From: Novosphingobium sp. PP1Y
GTDB taxonomy: Bacteria; Pseudomonadota; Alphaproteobacteria; Sphingomonadales; Sphingomonadaceae
DNA length: 64,000 bases
Assembly (NCBI RefSeq): GCF_000253255.1
Contig: NC_015579.1
Coordinates: 124,001 to 188,000 of the forward strand
Reading direction: 5' to 3'
Shown here: positions 17,260 to 25,640 of the stretch, one piece after another
Layout of the letters: every line of letters starts with the position of its first letter
How positions within the stretch are numbered: the stretch's first letter is position 1
Notes under the pieces: model-generated
What the model saw: the letters and a program-made list of their open reading frames with translations, nothing else
Told to the model about the DNA's origin: nothing
Database searches by the model: none
Position numbers and translations under genes: made by a program

Positions 17260-17898
17260 TCACCGTGCATGGCATGGCTGCCTCTCCGCCTCGCTTCTTC
17301 CGAACACCTGATCCTGGAGCATTGCCTCGGCTCCCTCCAGCAGCGCCTGGCCAGCTTGAACCGGGTTCACGAGGCCATCAAGATAGATGAAGCGCACATC
17401 GGTCATGCCTAGCGTGGAAAGCACGTCGGTGAGATAGCCGGTCATATGGTCGGGTTGCCCTCCATGCCGGCCGGCGATCGGGCCGCCAGCAGTCACGACC
17501 ACCAGCACCGGCCTGTTTCCCAGCAGCCCCGACTTCACGCCTCCTACGGTCGCGAAGCTGCGGCCATGGCGAAGGACCAGATCGATCCATAGCTTGAGGC
17601 AGGCTGGAACCGTATAATTGTGCATGGGGGCGGCGATGGTGATGAAGGCCGCATCCTCCACTTCACGGATGAGCGCTTCGGATAGCTCGAAGGCTGAGTG
17701 ATCATCCGGCTGCCGCGCCAGCACCGCATCGGAGTAAGCCGGCGAAATCACGGCACGCGGAAGCGCGGACAGATCGCGCTCCACAATCGCCAATGACGGA
17801 TCGCCCGCCCTGAGGTTGGCGGCCGCGCGCGCGGCCAGTTTGGCGCCGCGCGAAGCAGCGCCGTAAGGACTGGCAAGGATGGAAAGAATGGAAGCCAT
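17260..17898 (-). CDS. FMN-dependent NADH-azoreductase-like oxidoreductase
   Basis: The 212-aa flavodoxin-fold protein has the AzoR-type segments APMHNYTVPACLKLWIDLVL near residue 90 and VVVTAGG, used for FMN binding, with the N-terminal ILASPYG phosphate loop. Such enzymes reduce quinones or azo compounds with NAD(P)H. It lies 16 bp downstream of the AhpD-like gene 2 and overlaps or nearly touches the sigma-factor gene, so it belongs to the ECF41 operon. Oxidoreductases are standard companions of ECF41 factors. Confidence 0.88.
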   Translation of the reverse strand: MASILSILASPYGAASRGAKLAARAAANLRAGDPSLAIVERDLSALPRAVISPAYSDAVLARQPDDHSAFELSEALIREVEDAAFITIAAPMHNYTVPACLKLWIDLVLRHGRSFATVGGVKSGLLGNRPVLVVVTAGGPIAGRHGGQPDHMTGYLTDVLSTLGMTDVRFIYLDGLVNPVQAGQALLEGAEAMLQDQVFGRSEAERQPCHAR

Positions 17899-17914
17899 TA
17901 GTCTGCTCCTGCCT

Positions 17915-18394
17915 TCAGGCGAGTCCGGCGCGGTCGAGGCCGAAGGCCTTGTCCGCCGATCCGGGAACGGAGCGAAAGGCGATGGAGGCGCGGTTCCAGG
18001 CGTTGATGACCATGATCATGTAGGTGAGGTCGACCAGTTCCCGCTCCGAGAAGTGCTCCCGCGCTTGTGCATAGACAGCGTCCGGCACGCCTTGCGGCGA
18101 AAGGCGCGTCACGGCTTCAGTCCACTCCAGCGCCGCGCGTTCCCGATCGGTGAACAACGTCGATTCCCGCCAGATTGCGACATGATGCAGCCGCAGCGGG
18201 CGCTCCCCATGAAGAGTCGCTTCCTTGATGTGCATGTCTACGCAGAACGCGCAGCCATTGAGCTGCGAGGCGCGAATTTCGGCGAGGGAGAGAATGTCTC
18301 TTTCTACAGCCCCCTTCTTTACCGCCAGAGTGAGCTCCGTGAGCTTGGCGGTGAGTTCGGGATGCTGCCTAAGGTGGTCCAGACGCTGCGACAT
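17915..18394 (-). CDS. AhpD-like carboxymuconolactone decarboxylase family protein 2
   Basis: The 159-aa protein carries a CxxC motif in LNGCAFCVDMHIKEA and the family segments ERAALEWTEAVTRLS and LVDLTYMIMVINAWNR. It is a diverged relative of the gene at 12653. The ATG at 18394 follows AGGAGCAAGTC. It is the first gene of the ECF41 operon, with the ECF41 promoter 32 bp upstream. A role in peroxide or electrophile defence is inferred from the family. Confidence 0.9.
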   Translation of the reverse strand: MSQRLDHLRQHPELTAKLTELTLAVKKGAVERDILSLAEIRASQLNGCAFCVDMHIKEATLHGERPLRLHHVAIWRESTLFTDRERAALEWTEAVTRLSPQGVPDAVYAQAREHFSERELVDLTYMIMVINAWNRASIAFRSVPGSADKAFGLDRAGLA

Positions 18395-18425
18395 GACTTG
18401 CTCCTGAGATAACGATGCAAGCCTT

Positions 18426-18452
18426 GACGACGCAGCACCCCGGGATGTGACA
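18426..18452 (-). promoter_or_regulatory. ECF41-type promoter for the AhpD-azoR-sigJ operon
   Basis: On the minus strand TGTCACA (18452-18446) and CGTC (18429-18426) are separated by 16 bp, the same as the promoter at 12581-12607. The rest of the two promoters differs, so the match is not simply due to duplication. Confidence 0.82.
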
Positions 18453-18559
18453 TCGGGCACGATTTTTTTGGCCGGACGGAGCTAATCGTCACGTTCCGGG
18501 CTGTATTCGCCGCGGTGGGAGGCAAAGCCCTGCATCACTGAAATCGACAGCAAACGGCC

Positions 18560-18767
18560 ATATCCAGACATCAGTCTATGCTCAGGGCATGGCCCTCAGC
18601 CTTCTCCTGGGTTTGATGATCTTGCATGTTTCGCGCTCACCCAATTTGTAGCGCGAAACAGCCCAGAAGTTGCCAGTCGACATGGGAAGCCGGACAAAAT
18701 GTTGGTCATTTTCATCTTCGGCGTACCGATATTGGGCTTTGTCTAGATTGGCCTCGGCGGTGGGTAG
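18560..18767 (+). repeat. Dispersed element, copy B, with decayed small-protein gene
   Basis: The core ends at 18767. A TAG at 18744-18746 shortens the peptide frame and the aligned first codon is TTG with an ATG one codon earlier (18699). Upstream, 18560-18680 resembles the minus-strand start of the 54-aa membrane protein gene at 28511-28675, but without an intact reading frame. Confidence 0.65.
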
Positions 18768-18900
18768 GTCTCGAAGATCTGTGGAACAGGATCGATGTGG
18801 GTTATGAATGGATCGTGGGCCACTTCCATGGCTGAATTAAGCGCTGACCGCTTCACTCCCCGGCGCCCACTATTCTCGACTCTCCCGACATTAAACCGCG

Positions 18901-19008
18901 TTGACCCGGCGCGCGCTTGAGCGCACCGTCGAGGTCATGGCAATGCTGTTCCTGATCGGCCTGTTCGCGTTGATCGGATTCTCGGTCTGGTTGGTCTTGC
19001 GCAAGTAG
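18901..19008 (+). CDS. Possible 35-aa single-helix membrane peptide
   Basis: From TTG 18901 (or ATG 18937, giving 23 aa) the frame encodes a short basic segment (TRRALERTVEV) and then a strong membrane helix (AMLFLIGLFALIGFSVWLVL) ending RK. The frame is bounded by a stop at 18892. It is followed by a terminator at 19102. A small regulatory membrane protein is plausible, but no partner is evident. Confidence 0.45.
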   Translation: MTRRALERTVEVMAMLFLIGLFALIGFSVWLVLRK

Positions 19009-19101
19009 CAAAGTCCTTCAGCCTGTTGCATACGCTGATGCGAGTCTTCCCGGTGGCATTCTTCGGAGCCCCCGTTCCCGGGCTGACTCGACCAGACCCC
19101 G

Positions 19102-19132
19102 GAAGACCCGGCCATTGTGCCGGGTCTTCTTT
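19102..19132. terminator. Rho-independent terminator
   Basis: An 11-bp perfect stem (19102-19112 with 19119-19129) encloses a 6-base loop and is followed by TTTAT on the plus strand. It lies between the small peptide frame and the convergent secreted-protein gene and could serve either. Confidence 0.75.
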
Positions 19133-19153
19133 ATCCGGCGATCAACCGCAAAC

Positions 19154-19642
19154 CTACATCTGCGGTCGACATGCCTTGCCATCGTATTGATGCCGATTGA
19201 GCACGTAGGCCTTGCCGTTCCAGCGCTCGACCGGGAAGCAGAAACCCGGACCATCGATCTCGATATCAGGCCAGCCCCCGACACCCTTCGTTGCCAGGAA
19301 ATTCGGAATGCCGGTGCCGCCGGTTATGTTCTTCCAGGTACCGTCGGCCTGTTTGCTCACGATTGTGTAACCGGTGCCCGTCATGCCGAAGCAATAAGTG
19401 CCGCCCTCGGTGATCACGGCTTCGGGGCGGCCATCTCCATTAAGGTCGCGGACGGACTCAATTTGCCCCGGCGAGTAGCTGGGCGTTCCCGGATCGCCGC
19501 AGGCTGACCACTTACCGGCCGCGAACTTGAAACCGGCCGCACGAAACGCGGCAGCGCGATCTTTCGGAGTGAGAGTAGATTGGGCCAGGACCGGCGAGGC
19601 GACAAAGATCGAGAGTGCAACAAGAGCAAGGCGAATCCGCAT
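19154..19642 (-). CDS. Secreted hypothetical protein with FG-GAP-like segment
   Basis: The 162-aa product has a signal peptide (MRIRLALVALSIFVASPVLAQ) and a beta-rich body containing VRDLNGDGRPEAVITEGG, an FG-GAP/calcium-loop-like motif, plus cysteines that may pair in the periplasm. The ATG at 19642 follows GACGGAGG; the upstream ATG at 19657 lies within that site. It appears monocistronic. Function is unknown. Confidence 0.75.
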   Translation of the reverse strand: MRIRLALVALSIFVASPVLAQSTLTPKDRAAAFRAAGFKFAAGKWSACGDPGTPSYSPGQIESVRDLNGDGRPEAVITEGGTYCFGMTGTGYTIVSKQADGTWKNITGGTGIPNFLATKGVGGWPDIEIDGPGFCFPVERWNGKAYVLNRHQYDGKACRPQM

Positions 19643-19894
19643 GCGAACCTCCGTCATCGAAGCCCGGCCTTCATAGCATGGCGTTCGAACTGAGCTGAAG
19701 CGAATCGAGCTTCAAAGTGCGCGACGTCAGAAGCCACCAAGACGGTGGCAAATGTGCCCTGTGCCGGCCGGAAGCTCACCTTTCCAATTGTCGGGCGGCG
19801 AAGATCGGCGCATGTTCGCGGACGCGGGGACCGCCATTCCGGCAACAATCCGCCCCGCACTAGCGTTGCTGTGATCCAGCTACTGGAGGCGAAT

Positions 19895-20140
19895 ATGGCC
19901 AGTCAGTGCGTTGCATTTCGTGATTCAAAAGGTGGTCTCCACGCCGGTCTCGAAGAGGCTACCCTCAAGGACCTTGCTGCAGTGCTCGGCCGCGTCGGTG
20001 ACGAAGGCGGGATGACTGCCGGCGTTGCCAAGCTCGTCTTTGACAAGCGCCAGGAAATCGAACGCATCCTTGCCGAGCATGACCGACTGGTCGACATGGT
20101 ACCGCCCAACGGGAACGTAGAGCGGCTCCACGTGCTTTGA
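19895..20140 (+). CDS. Small conserved hypothetical protein (81 aa)
   Basis: The soluble, mostly helical protein begins MASQCVAFRDSKGG and contains LAAVLGRVGDEGGMT and FDKRQEIERILAEHD. I recall similar small sphingomonad proteins without assigned function. The start is clear: TGGAGG lies six bases upstream. No operon partner. Confidence 0.7.
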   Translation: MASQCVAFRDSKGGLHAGLEEATLKDLAAVLGRVGDEGGMTAGVAKLVFDKRQEIERILAEHDRLVDMVPPNGNVERLHVL

Positions 20141-20387
20141 CTTTGCCCGGGCCGCTTCTGCGTCAACCTGCAGACGAGCGAATGTTCCCGGGTTAGGTAC
20201 ACAGATACGAAGCCTGGTCGGACAGTCGATGGCGTGAGAAATTCGGCGCCTGATCGACCGACAAGGGGTAGGGAACTGCCATTCCTGCATTTTTTGCCGC
20301 GCGAGAACAGGGCTTTAGTTCCTCTTGCCAAGGTTGATTGCCTCGAATAGAGCGCTCCTGCCTCTCAAATTCAGGGAGGCAATGATC

Positions 20388-20604
20388 GCGTTGGTGCCCC
20401 CGAAAGGGAGCTTAAAAGGGAACGCGGTGAGAGGGGCCTGCCCCTCGAATCCGAGGCTGTCCCTGCAACTGTAAGCGGCGAGTGCGATGCACATTCGCGG
20501 CGGGCCAACAGGCTCTGCCGCAGCCACTGGGCCGGACGCAAATTTCTGCGGGGCCTGGGAAGGCCGTGCATCGCGCGATGACCCGCAAGCCAGGAGACCT
20601 GCCA
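20388..20604 (+). promoter_or_regulatory. Cobalamin (adenosylcobalamin) riboswitch
   Basis: The class hallmarks occur in order: GGTGCC at about 20392, AAAGGGAA, a paired stem, CCTGCAACTGTAAGCGG, GCCACTGGG, TGGGAAGGC, then GATGACCCGCAAGCCAGGAG and the B12 box GCCAGGAGACCTGCC at 20589-20603. The TonB receptor starts 194 bp downstream. The 20605-20797 leader can form G/C-rich hairpins and likely holds the expression platform. Confidence 0.92.
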
Positions 20605-20797
20605 GCGTCCGGTCGCTCTTGCCCTGGTCCAGGGGATGGCCGAGGCACGGTGAAATCCGTCTGAGCGACGCATGTGCGGCGAGGGCCGCATCGACCCAAG
20701 CGGCGGCGCCCGGGGCGTCGTGCCGTTGCGCGGGTCGACCGTTCGCGCGGACGCCCTCGCCAGACGTCGATGACGCCGGACAGGGTTAAGTTTTTAC

Positions 20798-22924
20798 ATG
20801 ACGACTTCCAAGTTTGTGCTGTGCGCAGCGCGCGGTATTGCCGTATTTTCCTTCCCCATGCTTTCTTCGGCCGCGCTCGCCGACGAGGCCGATTCCGCAA
20901 ACACCATCCTGGTGACAGGGCTGCGGGCAGAGACCAGCCTCGATACCAGAAGCAGCGGCAGCCGACTGGGCCTGACGGTGTTTGAGACACCGGCCAGCGT
21001 CGAAGTGCTCGACGGCGACGCGATTCGGGCGAGGGGCGATCAGTCCATCCAGGAGGCGGTCAGCCGTGCCACCGGCCTGACTTTTCAGGGCACACCGGGC
21101 AACGGTAACACGGCAATGGCGGCGCGCGGGTTCTCCGGGCAGGGCTCGGTGCAACTGCTGGTGGACGGCACGCGCCTCTTCGTGGCCTCGGGTACGCTGA
21201 CCTTCCCGGTAGATCCTTGGACGGTCGATCGCATCGACGTGCTGCGCGGGCCGAGTTCGGTCATTTCGGGCGAAGGCGCGATCGGGGGAGCGATCAATGT
21301 CATCATGAAAAAGCCGGTGACCGACCGCACCGTGGCGCGTGCGCGCGTGGCCTATGGTTCGGACAATGCGATACAAATCGCCGGCGATGCGGCCGGCCCG
21401 ATCGGCGGGGGCCTGTCCTATCGTCTGGCCGCCAGTTCCACTCGTTCCGATGGCTGGCTCGCTCGCAATAGCGACAACCGCAACCTCGCCATTTCCGGTG
21501 CACTGCGCTGGGATGCCAGCCCGACGCTAAGCTTCACGCTCGCCTCCGACTATGGCGACGTCGATATGCTGCCCTATTTCGGCGCGCCGCTGAACGAGGG
21601 CAAGTTCGACAAGCGCTTTCGTTTCATCAATTTCAACATCGCGGGCAGCAAAGACCATTTCCGTGACAGCTGGACGCGACTGACGGCCGAGTGGCATGCG
21701 TCGGACGCGATTTCGCTGCGCAACTCGGTCTACTACCTCAGTTCGAACCGTGACTGGCTCAATGCCGAGAGCTATCGTTTCTCCGCCGCCACCGGGCTGG
21801 TGACGCGCGGTGACTATCTCAACATCATGCACCGACAGGATCAGATCGGCGATCGCGGGGATCTTACTGTCCGCACGCCGCTGGGCGGCGGCGTTGAGAA
21901 CACCCTGCTGGTCGGCTTCGATCTTAACCGCGTCAAATTCCGCCATCTCAACAACTCGCCTTACGGCGGCAGTTCCATCGTCGATCCATTCGACTTTGAG
22001 CCCGGCGGCTTTATCACCGCGGTGCCCACGACCCTGGGCTTCCGCACCTTGACCACGCAGCACTCGGTGTTCATGGAAGACCGGCTCAAGCTGAACGAAT
22101 CTGTATCGCTGGTGGGCGGTTTCCGGCAGGACTGGTACGACCTGCAGCGTATCGACGCACGGATTCCGGTGAACGGCTTTCGGCGCAACTACCACAGTAC
22201 CTCGGGCCGTTTCGGCGTAGTGCTGAATCCGACGGTCGATACCGCGCTCTATGGCTCCTTCACGGTGGGCACCGACCCGATCAGCACGCTCGTCACCACG
22301 TCCAATGTACAGAAAGACTTCGGGCTCTCACCCGCGAGGCAGTTCGAGGTGGGCGTAAAGCAGCGTCTTCTCGAGGGACGTGGCTCGGCCTCGATCGCGC
22401 TTTTCGATATCGAGAAGCGGCGCCTGCTCACTCCCGATCCGGAAAACCGCCTGATCACGCAGCAGGTCGGCAAGCGCACGTCGCAGGGCGTCGAAGCGAC
22501 GCTGGCGCTGCAGCTGACCGATGCCTTCGGGATCGAGGCCAACGGAACCGTCCTGAAGGCGCGGTTCAAGGATTTCGGCGAATTCGTGAATGGGGTCGTC
22601 ATCGACCGGGCCGGAAACACGCCGCCGGGGATACCGACGAAGACCGCCAACATCTCCGCCAACTGGCGCGTCGCCGAACCCCTGCAGGCCCGCGTCTCGG
22701 CCCGCTTCGTCGCGCCGCGCTGGACCGACAACGCGAATACCCTGCGCGTGCCCGGCTACGAGGTGGTCGATCTCGGCCTGCGATGGACAATCAGCGACAA
22801 ACTGGCAATCGACGGTCGGGTGAGCAATGCCTTCGATAAGGTGTACTCGATCGGCAGCAATTCGTCGCAATGGCTGCTCGCAGCGCCCCGGCGCTTTGAC
22901 GTTCGCCTCGACATGAGCCTTTAG
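20798..22924 (+). CDS. TonB-dependent outer membrane receptor, riboswitch controlled
   Basis: The 708-aa receptor has a signal peptide ending around ALADEA, a TonB-box-like NTILVTG, a plug (SVEVLDGDAIRARGDQSI, RIDVLRGPSSVISGEG, AIGGAINVI) and a 22-strand-type barrel ending in RLDMSL. It resembles siderophore-type receptors more than classical BtuB. Control by a cobalamin riboswitch suggests a corrinoid ligand, or use when cobalamin is scarce. The PepSY gene follows five bases later in the same operon. Substrate is therefore uncertain: corrinoid by regulation, siderophore by sequence style. Confidence 0.9.
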   Translation: MTTSKFVLCAARGIAVFSFPMLSSAALADEADSANTILVTGLRAETSLDTRSSGSRLGLTVFETPASVEVLDGDAIRARGDQSIQEAVSRATGLTFQGTPGNGNTAMAARGFSGQGSVQLLVDGTRLFVASGTLTFPVDPWTVDRIDVLRGPSSVISGEGAIGGAINVIMKKPVTDRTVARARVAYGSDNAIQIAGDAAGPIGGGLSYRLAASSTRSDGWLARNSDNRNLAISGALRWDASPTLSFTLASDYGDVDMLPYFGAPLNEGKFDKRFRFINFNIAGSKDHFRDSWTRLTAEWHASDAISLRNSVYYLSSNRDWLNAESYRFSAATGLVTRGDYLNIMHRQDQIGDRGDLTVRTPLGGGVENTLLVGFDLNRVKFRHLNNSPYGGSSIVDPFDFEPGGFITAVPTTLGFRTLTTQHSVFMEDRLKLNESVSLVGGFRQDWYDLQRIDARIPVNGFRRNYHSTSGRFGVVLNPTVDTALYGSFTVGTDPISTLVTTSNVQKDFGLSPARQFEVGVKQRLLEGRGSASIALFDIEKRRLLTPDPENRLITQQVGKRTSQGVEATLALQLTDAFGIEANGTVLKARFKDFGEFVNGVVIDRAGNTPPGIPTKTANISANWRVAEPLQARVSARFVAPRWTDNANTLRVPGYEVVDLGLRWTISDKLAIDGRVSNAFDKVYSIGSNSSQWLLAAPRRFDVRLDMSL

Positions 22925-22929
22925 TCGCC

Positions 22930-24411
22930 ATGACGCGCCCGGCTCTGGTGAAGGCTGGCCTGCGGTGGCTTTACTTGCTCCATCGCTGGTTGGGCATCGC
23001 TGCCTGCCTGCTGTTCCTGCTGTGGTTTCTGTCGGGCCTGGTCATGATGTACGTGCCCTATCCGTCGCTGACCGACGCGGAACGACTGGCAGGAATGGCC
23101 CCCATTGACTGGAGCCGGGTCAGGGTCGGTCCGACCGAAGCGCTGCGCCGGGCAGGGGAGCGCGGCTTTCCCTCCGAGCTGCGCCTCGACATGGCGGCGG
23201 GAGAGCCAGCCTGGCGCATTAGCGGCGAGAATCGGCGCACTGCAATCTCGGCTGTCGATGGCCGGCGGCTCTCCGCTCCCGATGCCGCTGCCGCGATCAC
23301 GGTCGCGCGACGCTTCGCAGGCGGGACGCCGGTCAGCGACGTCGAGCGCAGCCATGACGACCAGTGGACGGTCGCACAAGGGTTCAACTGGGCGCGGCCG
23401 CTCTGGAAGGTCTCGCTGGCAGACGGGCGCGGCACGCAGGTTTACATTTCCTCCACGACGGCGGAGCCGGTCCAGAACAGCGACGCGCGCGAGAGGGCAT
23501 GGAACTGGGTGGGGTCGGTGCCGCACTGGCTCTATCTCACCGCGGTCAGGCGCAACGGCTCTTTCTGGCGACAGGTTGTGCTATGGACCTCCGGCCCGGC
23601 GGTGGTCGTGGGTGTCACCGGCCTGTGGATCGGCATCCTGCGGCTGCGTCTGCGGCGGCGCTACCGGAGCCGCGCCATCACGCCCTATCGTGGCTGGATG
23701 AAGTGGCATCACCTGAGCGGGCTGATCGGAGGGCTCTGCGCAGTGACCTGGATGTTCAGTGGCTGGCTCTCGGTCAATCCATTCGACTGGTTCGCGCGGA
23801 ACGGTCCTGTCGGCAGTGCCGCCCTCTATGCGGCGCACGATGGAGCGGACTTTCCCGCACTGGATGCCGCCGGGCTTGCCGTGCGCGGACCGCAGGCGCG
23901 CGAAGCGCGGTTCGCCTGGGTCGGTGGGCGCCCGGTCGTCAGCCTCGTGGCGCGCGAGGGGCGCCCAATAATCGCTACCCCCAACGGTGACGCGCTGCGC
24001 TTCACACAAGCAGAGCTAATAACCAATGCTCGGCGGATCGTGCCCGACCTGCCCGTTCGACGGGTCATGGTCCTCACTGAGCCGGACCTATACTGGTATG
24101 CGCACGGCCGGGAACGGCCCCTGCCGGTGATCCGCGTCATCTTCGGCGATCCTGATCGGACATGGGCTACCATCGAACCACACAGCGGCGCGCTGCTGGC
24201 TTTGCAGAACGCAAATGGGCGCAACTATCGCTGGTTGTTCAATGCGTTGCATAGCTTCGACTTGCCGCTTCTTCTCGCGAATCGCATTGTGCGTGATCCG
24301 CTGATGTGGCTGTTTTCAGCGCTTGGCGTAGTTATGTCGATTTCGGGCGTGGTGATTGGATGGCGAAAGCTCGTGCGATACCATCGTCGTCATGTCGCGA
24401 GACATGGGTAA
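22930..24411 (+). CDS. PepSY-domain inner membrane protein
   Basis: The 493-aa protein has an N-terminal membrane helix (LHRWLGIAACLLFLLWFLSGLVMMY), a periplasmic PepSY-type region, two central helices (VVVGVTGLWIGIL and LSGLIGGLCAVTWMFSGWLS), a second periplasmic part and a final helix pair with LHSFDLPLL. PepSY_TM proteins are often encoded with TonB receptors and are linked to reductive release of metal from the imported ligand. It starts five bases after the receptor gene, so the riboswitch should control it too. Confidence 0.88.
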   Translation: MTRPALVKAGLRWLYLLHRWLGIAACLLFLLWFLSGLVMMYVPYPSLTDAERLAGMAPIDWSRVRVGPTEALRRAGERGFPSELRLDMAAGEPAWRISGENRRTAISAVDGRRLSAPDAAAAITVARRFAGGTPVSDVERSHDDQWTVAQGFNWARPLWKVSLADGRGTQVYISSTTAEPVQNSDARERAWNWVGSVPHWLYLTAVRRNGSFWRQVVLWTSGPAVVVGVTGLWIGILRLRLRRRYRSRAITPYRGWMKWHHLSGLIGGLCAVTWMFSGWLSVNPFDWFARNGPVGSAALYAAHDGADFPALDAAGLAVRGPQAREARFAWVGGRPVVSLVAREGRPIIATPNGDALRFTQAELITNARRIVPDLPVRRVMVLTEPDLYWYAHGRERPLPVIRVIFGDPDRTWATIEPHSGALLALQNANGRNYRWLFNALHSFDLPLLLANRIVRDPLMWLFSALGVVMSISGVVIGWRKLVRYHRRHVARHG

Positions 24412-24499
24412 ACGCCGAAGCGTGCGTAAGTCAGATCGCAAATAGTAGCCCTAGCAGACTCAGCTTGCGATATCTGACGCTCTGGAAGCGCCCAATCCT

Positions 24500-24753
24500 G
24501 CGTGGTCGGTGCAACTGGCGGTAGCGCCGTGACAACCCATAGTGCCATCGTGGGCTATTATAGCACTCGATCCGCAGCTTGGTCTTCTCGTGGGCTTATG
24601 AACCGATCCCGCGCATTTCTCGCGATCCCAATGTGTAGCGGGGCAAGGCCGCAAGTCGTCAGTCCGCATGGGCAGACGGACAAAACGATGGTCGTTTTCA
24701 TCATTGGCGTACCGATATTGGGCTTTGCACGGATTGGTCCCGGCGGTGGGTAG
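24500..24753 (+). repeat. Dispersed element, copy C, with broken membrane-protein gene
   Basis: The 66-nt core at 24688-24753 is identical to copy D. The region upstream aligns with 28540-28755. On the minus strand it keeps AADRVL, two stop codons, then TMALWVVTALPPVAP: a decayed copy of the 54-aa membrane protein at 28511-28675. The rest of 24412-24884 holds no convincing gene. Confidence 0.75.
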
Positions 24754-24884
24754 GCACGATCCTGCGCAGATGCGCCTTCAGCTTGCGGCGAGCGTGCTCA
24801 CTCAGCGCGCGCAGCCCCAGGACTTGCCGCGCGGCCTCCTGATAATCACCGCAGTCGGCCCGGGCGCTGTTATGACCCTGTAAT

Positions 24885-25640
24885 TCAGAGATTATAGGCG
24901 TGGCGCAGTCGATCGATCACGACCTCTCTTGTCATCGCGACGCCAAACTGCTTCGGCGTGAAATCGTCCTGTTCGCCAAGAGCGTCGATGAACGCCTGCA
25001 TATCGGCCTTGATCGTTTCGGACAGGTCATACGCCGCCTCCGCGCTCAGGAGCTGCAACAGACGCGCCACATCGTTGCGGTGCTTCTTCACGTCTCTGTC
25101 GTCGACTTTCTCGCCCTCCGCACGACGGCGGCTGAGATCAACCCAGGCACGCGCCTTGAAGGGAATAAGGCCGGCTTCGCCGAGAACCGGCACGCCGTCC
25201 AGCGACCGCCCCATCGTCTTGAGAAACGCATAATAGTCGGCGTCGAGCAGGATGGCCGACAGGCTCGCAGCTTCCTCGGCGATCGGGATCGGCGTGAGCT
25301 GGCTACCGGGCGCCAGCTCAAATCCTTCCGGCGCATTGGAGAACAGCTCCAACATCGCCGGGTAGCCCTCGGTTGACGGTTTGGCGAACCGGTAGAGAAT
25401 CCGTTCGCCTTCGCTCCGCTGCCGGATCTTGTATCCGCCCGCCTCGACAAAGGCCATGAACGTCTCGGAGAATGCCGGGTCGAGCGCCTCGACGATGAGG
25501 ACAATATCGAGATCCTTGGTAGCGCGGAAATCGAGACCGGCCTCCTCCATGATCAGCTCGCATGCGGCTCCGCCGATCAGCACATATTGGTGCTCATGGC
25601 CGGAAAAGTGCGCGCGAAAGCGGTCGACGCCAGCTACCAT
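24885..25640 (-). CDS. AbiEii-like nucleotidyltransferase (putative toxin)
   Basis: The 251-aa protein has the nucleotidyltransferase signature YVLIGGAACELI followed by RATKDLDIVL near residues 20-48, i.e. GG...(R)xTxDxD. Such enzymes form the toxin half of AbiE-type systems, which act in phage defence and plasmid stability. It overlaps the 3' end of the upstream winged-helix gene by seven bases. The body downstream of the core is helical and less typical, so another nucleotidyltransferase role is possible. Confidence 0.75.
   Translation of the reverse strand: MVAGVDRFRAHFSGHEHQYVLIGGAACELIMEEAGLDFRATKDLDIVLIVEALDPAFSETFMAFVEAGGYKIRQRSEGERILYRFAKPSTEGYPAMLELFSNAPEGFELAPGSQLTPIPIAEEAASLSAILLDADYYAFLKTMGRSLDGVPVLGEAGLIPFKARAWVDLSRRRAEGEKVDDRDVKKHRNDVARLLQLLSAEAAYDLSETIKADMQAFIDALGEQDDFTPKQFGVAMTREVVIDRLRHAYNL

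Noticed and set aside
24668..24883. Plus-strand frame ending LLIITAVGPGAVMTL, reminiscent of IS110 transposases
   Set aside because: Only a dozen residues resemble the family and the frame begins in the repeat element; too weak to call.
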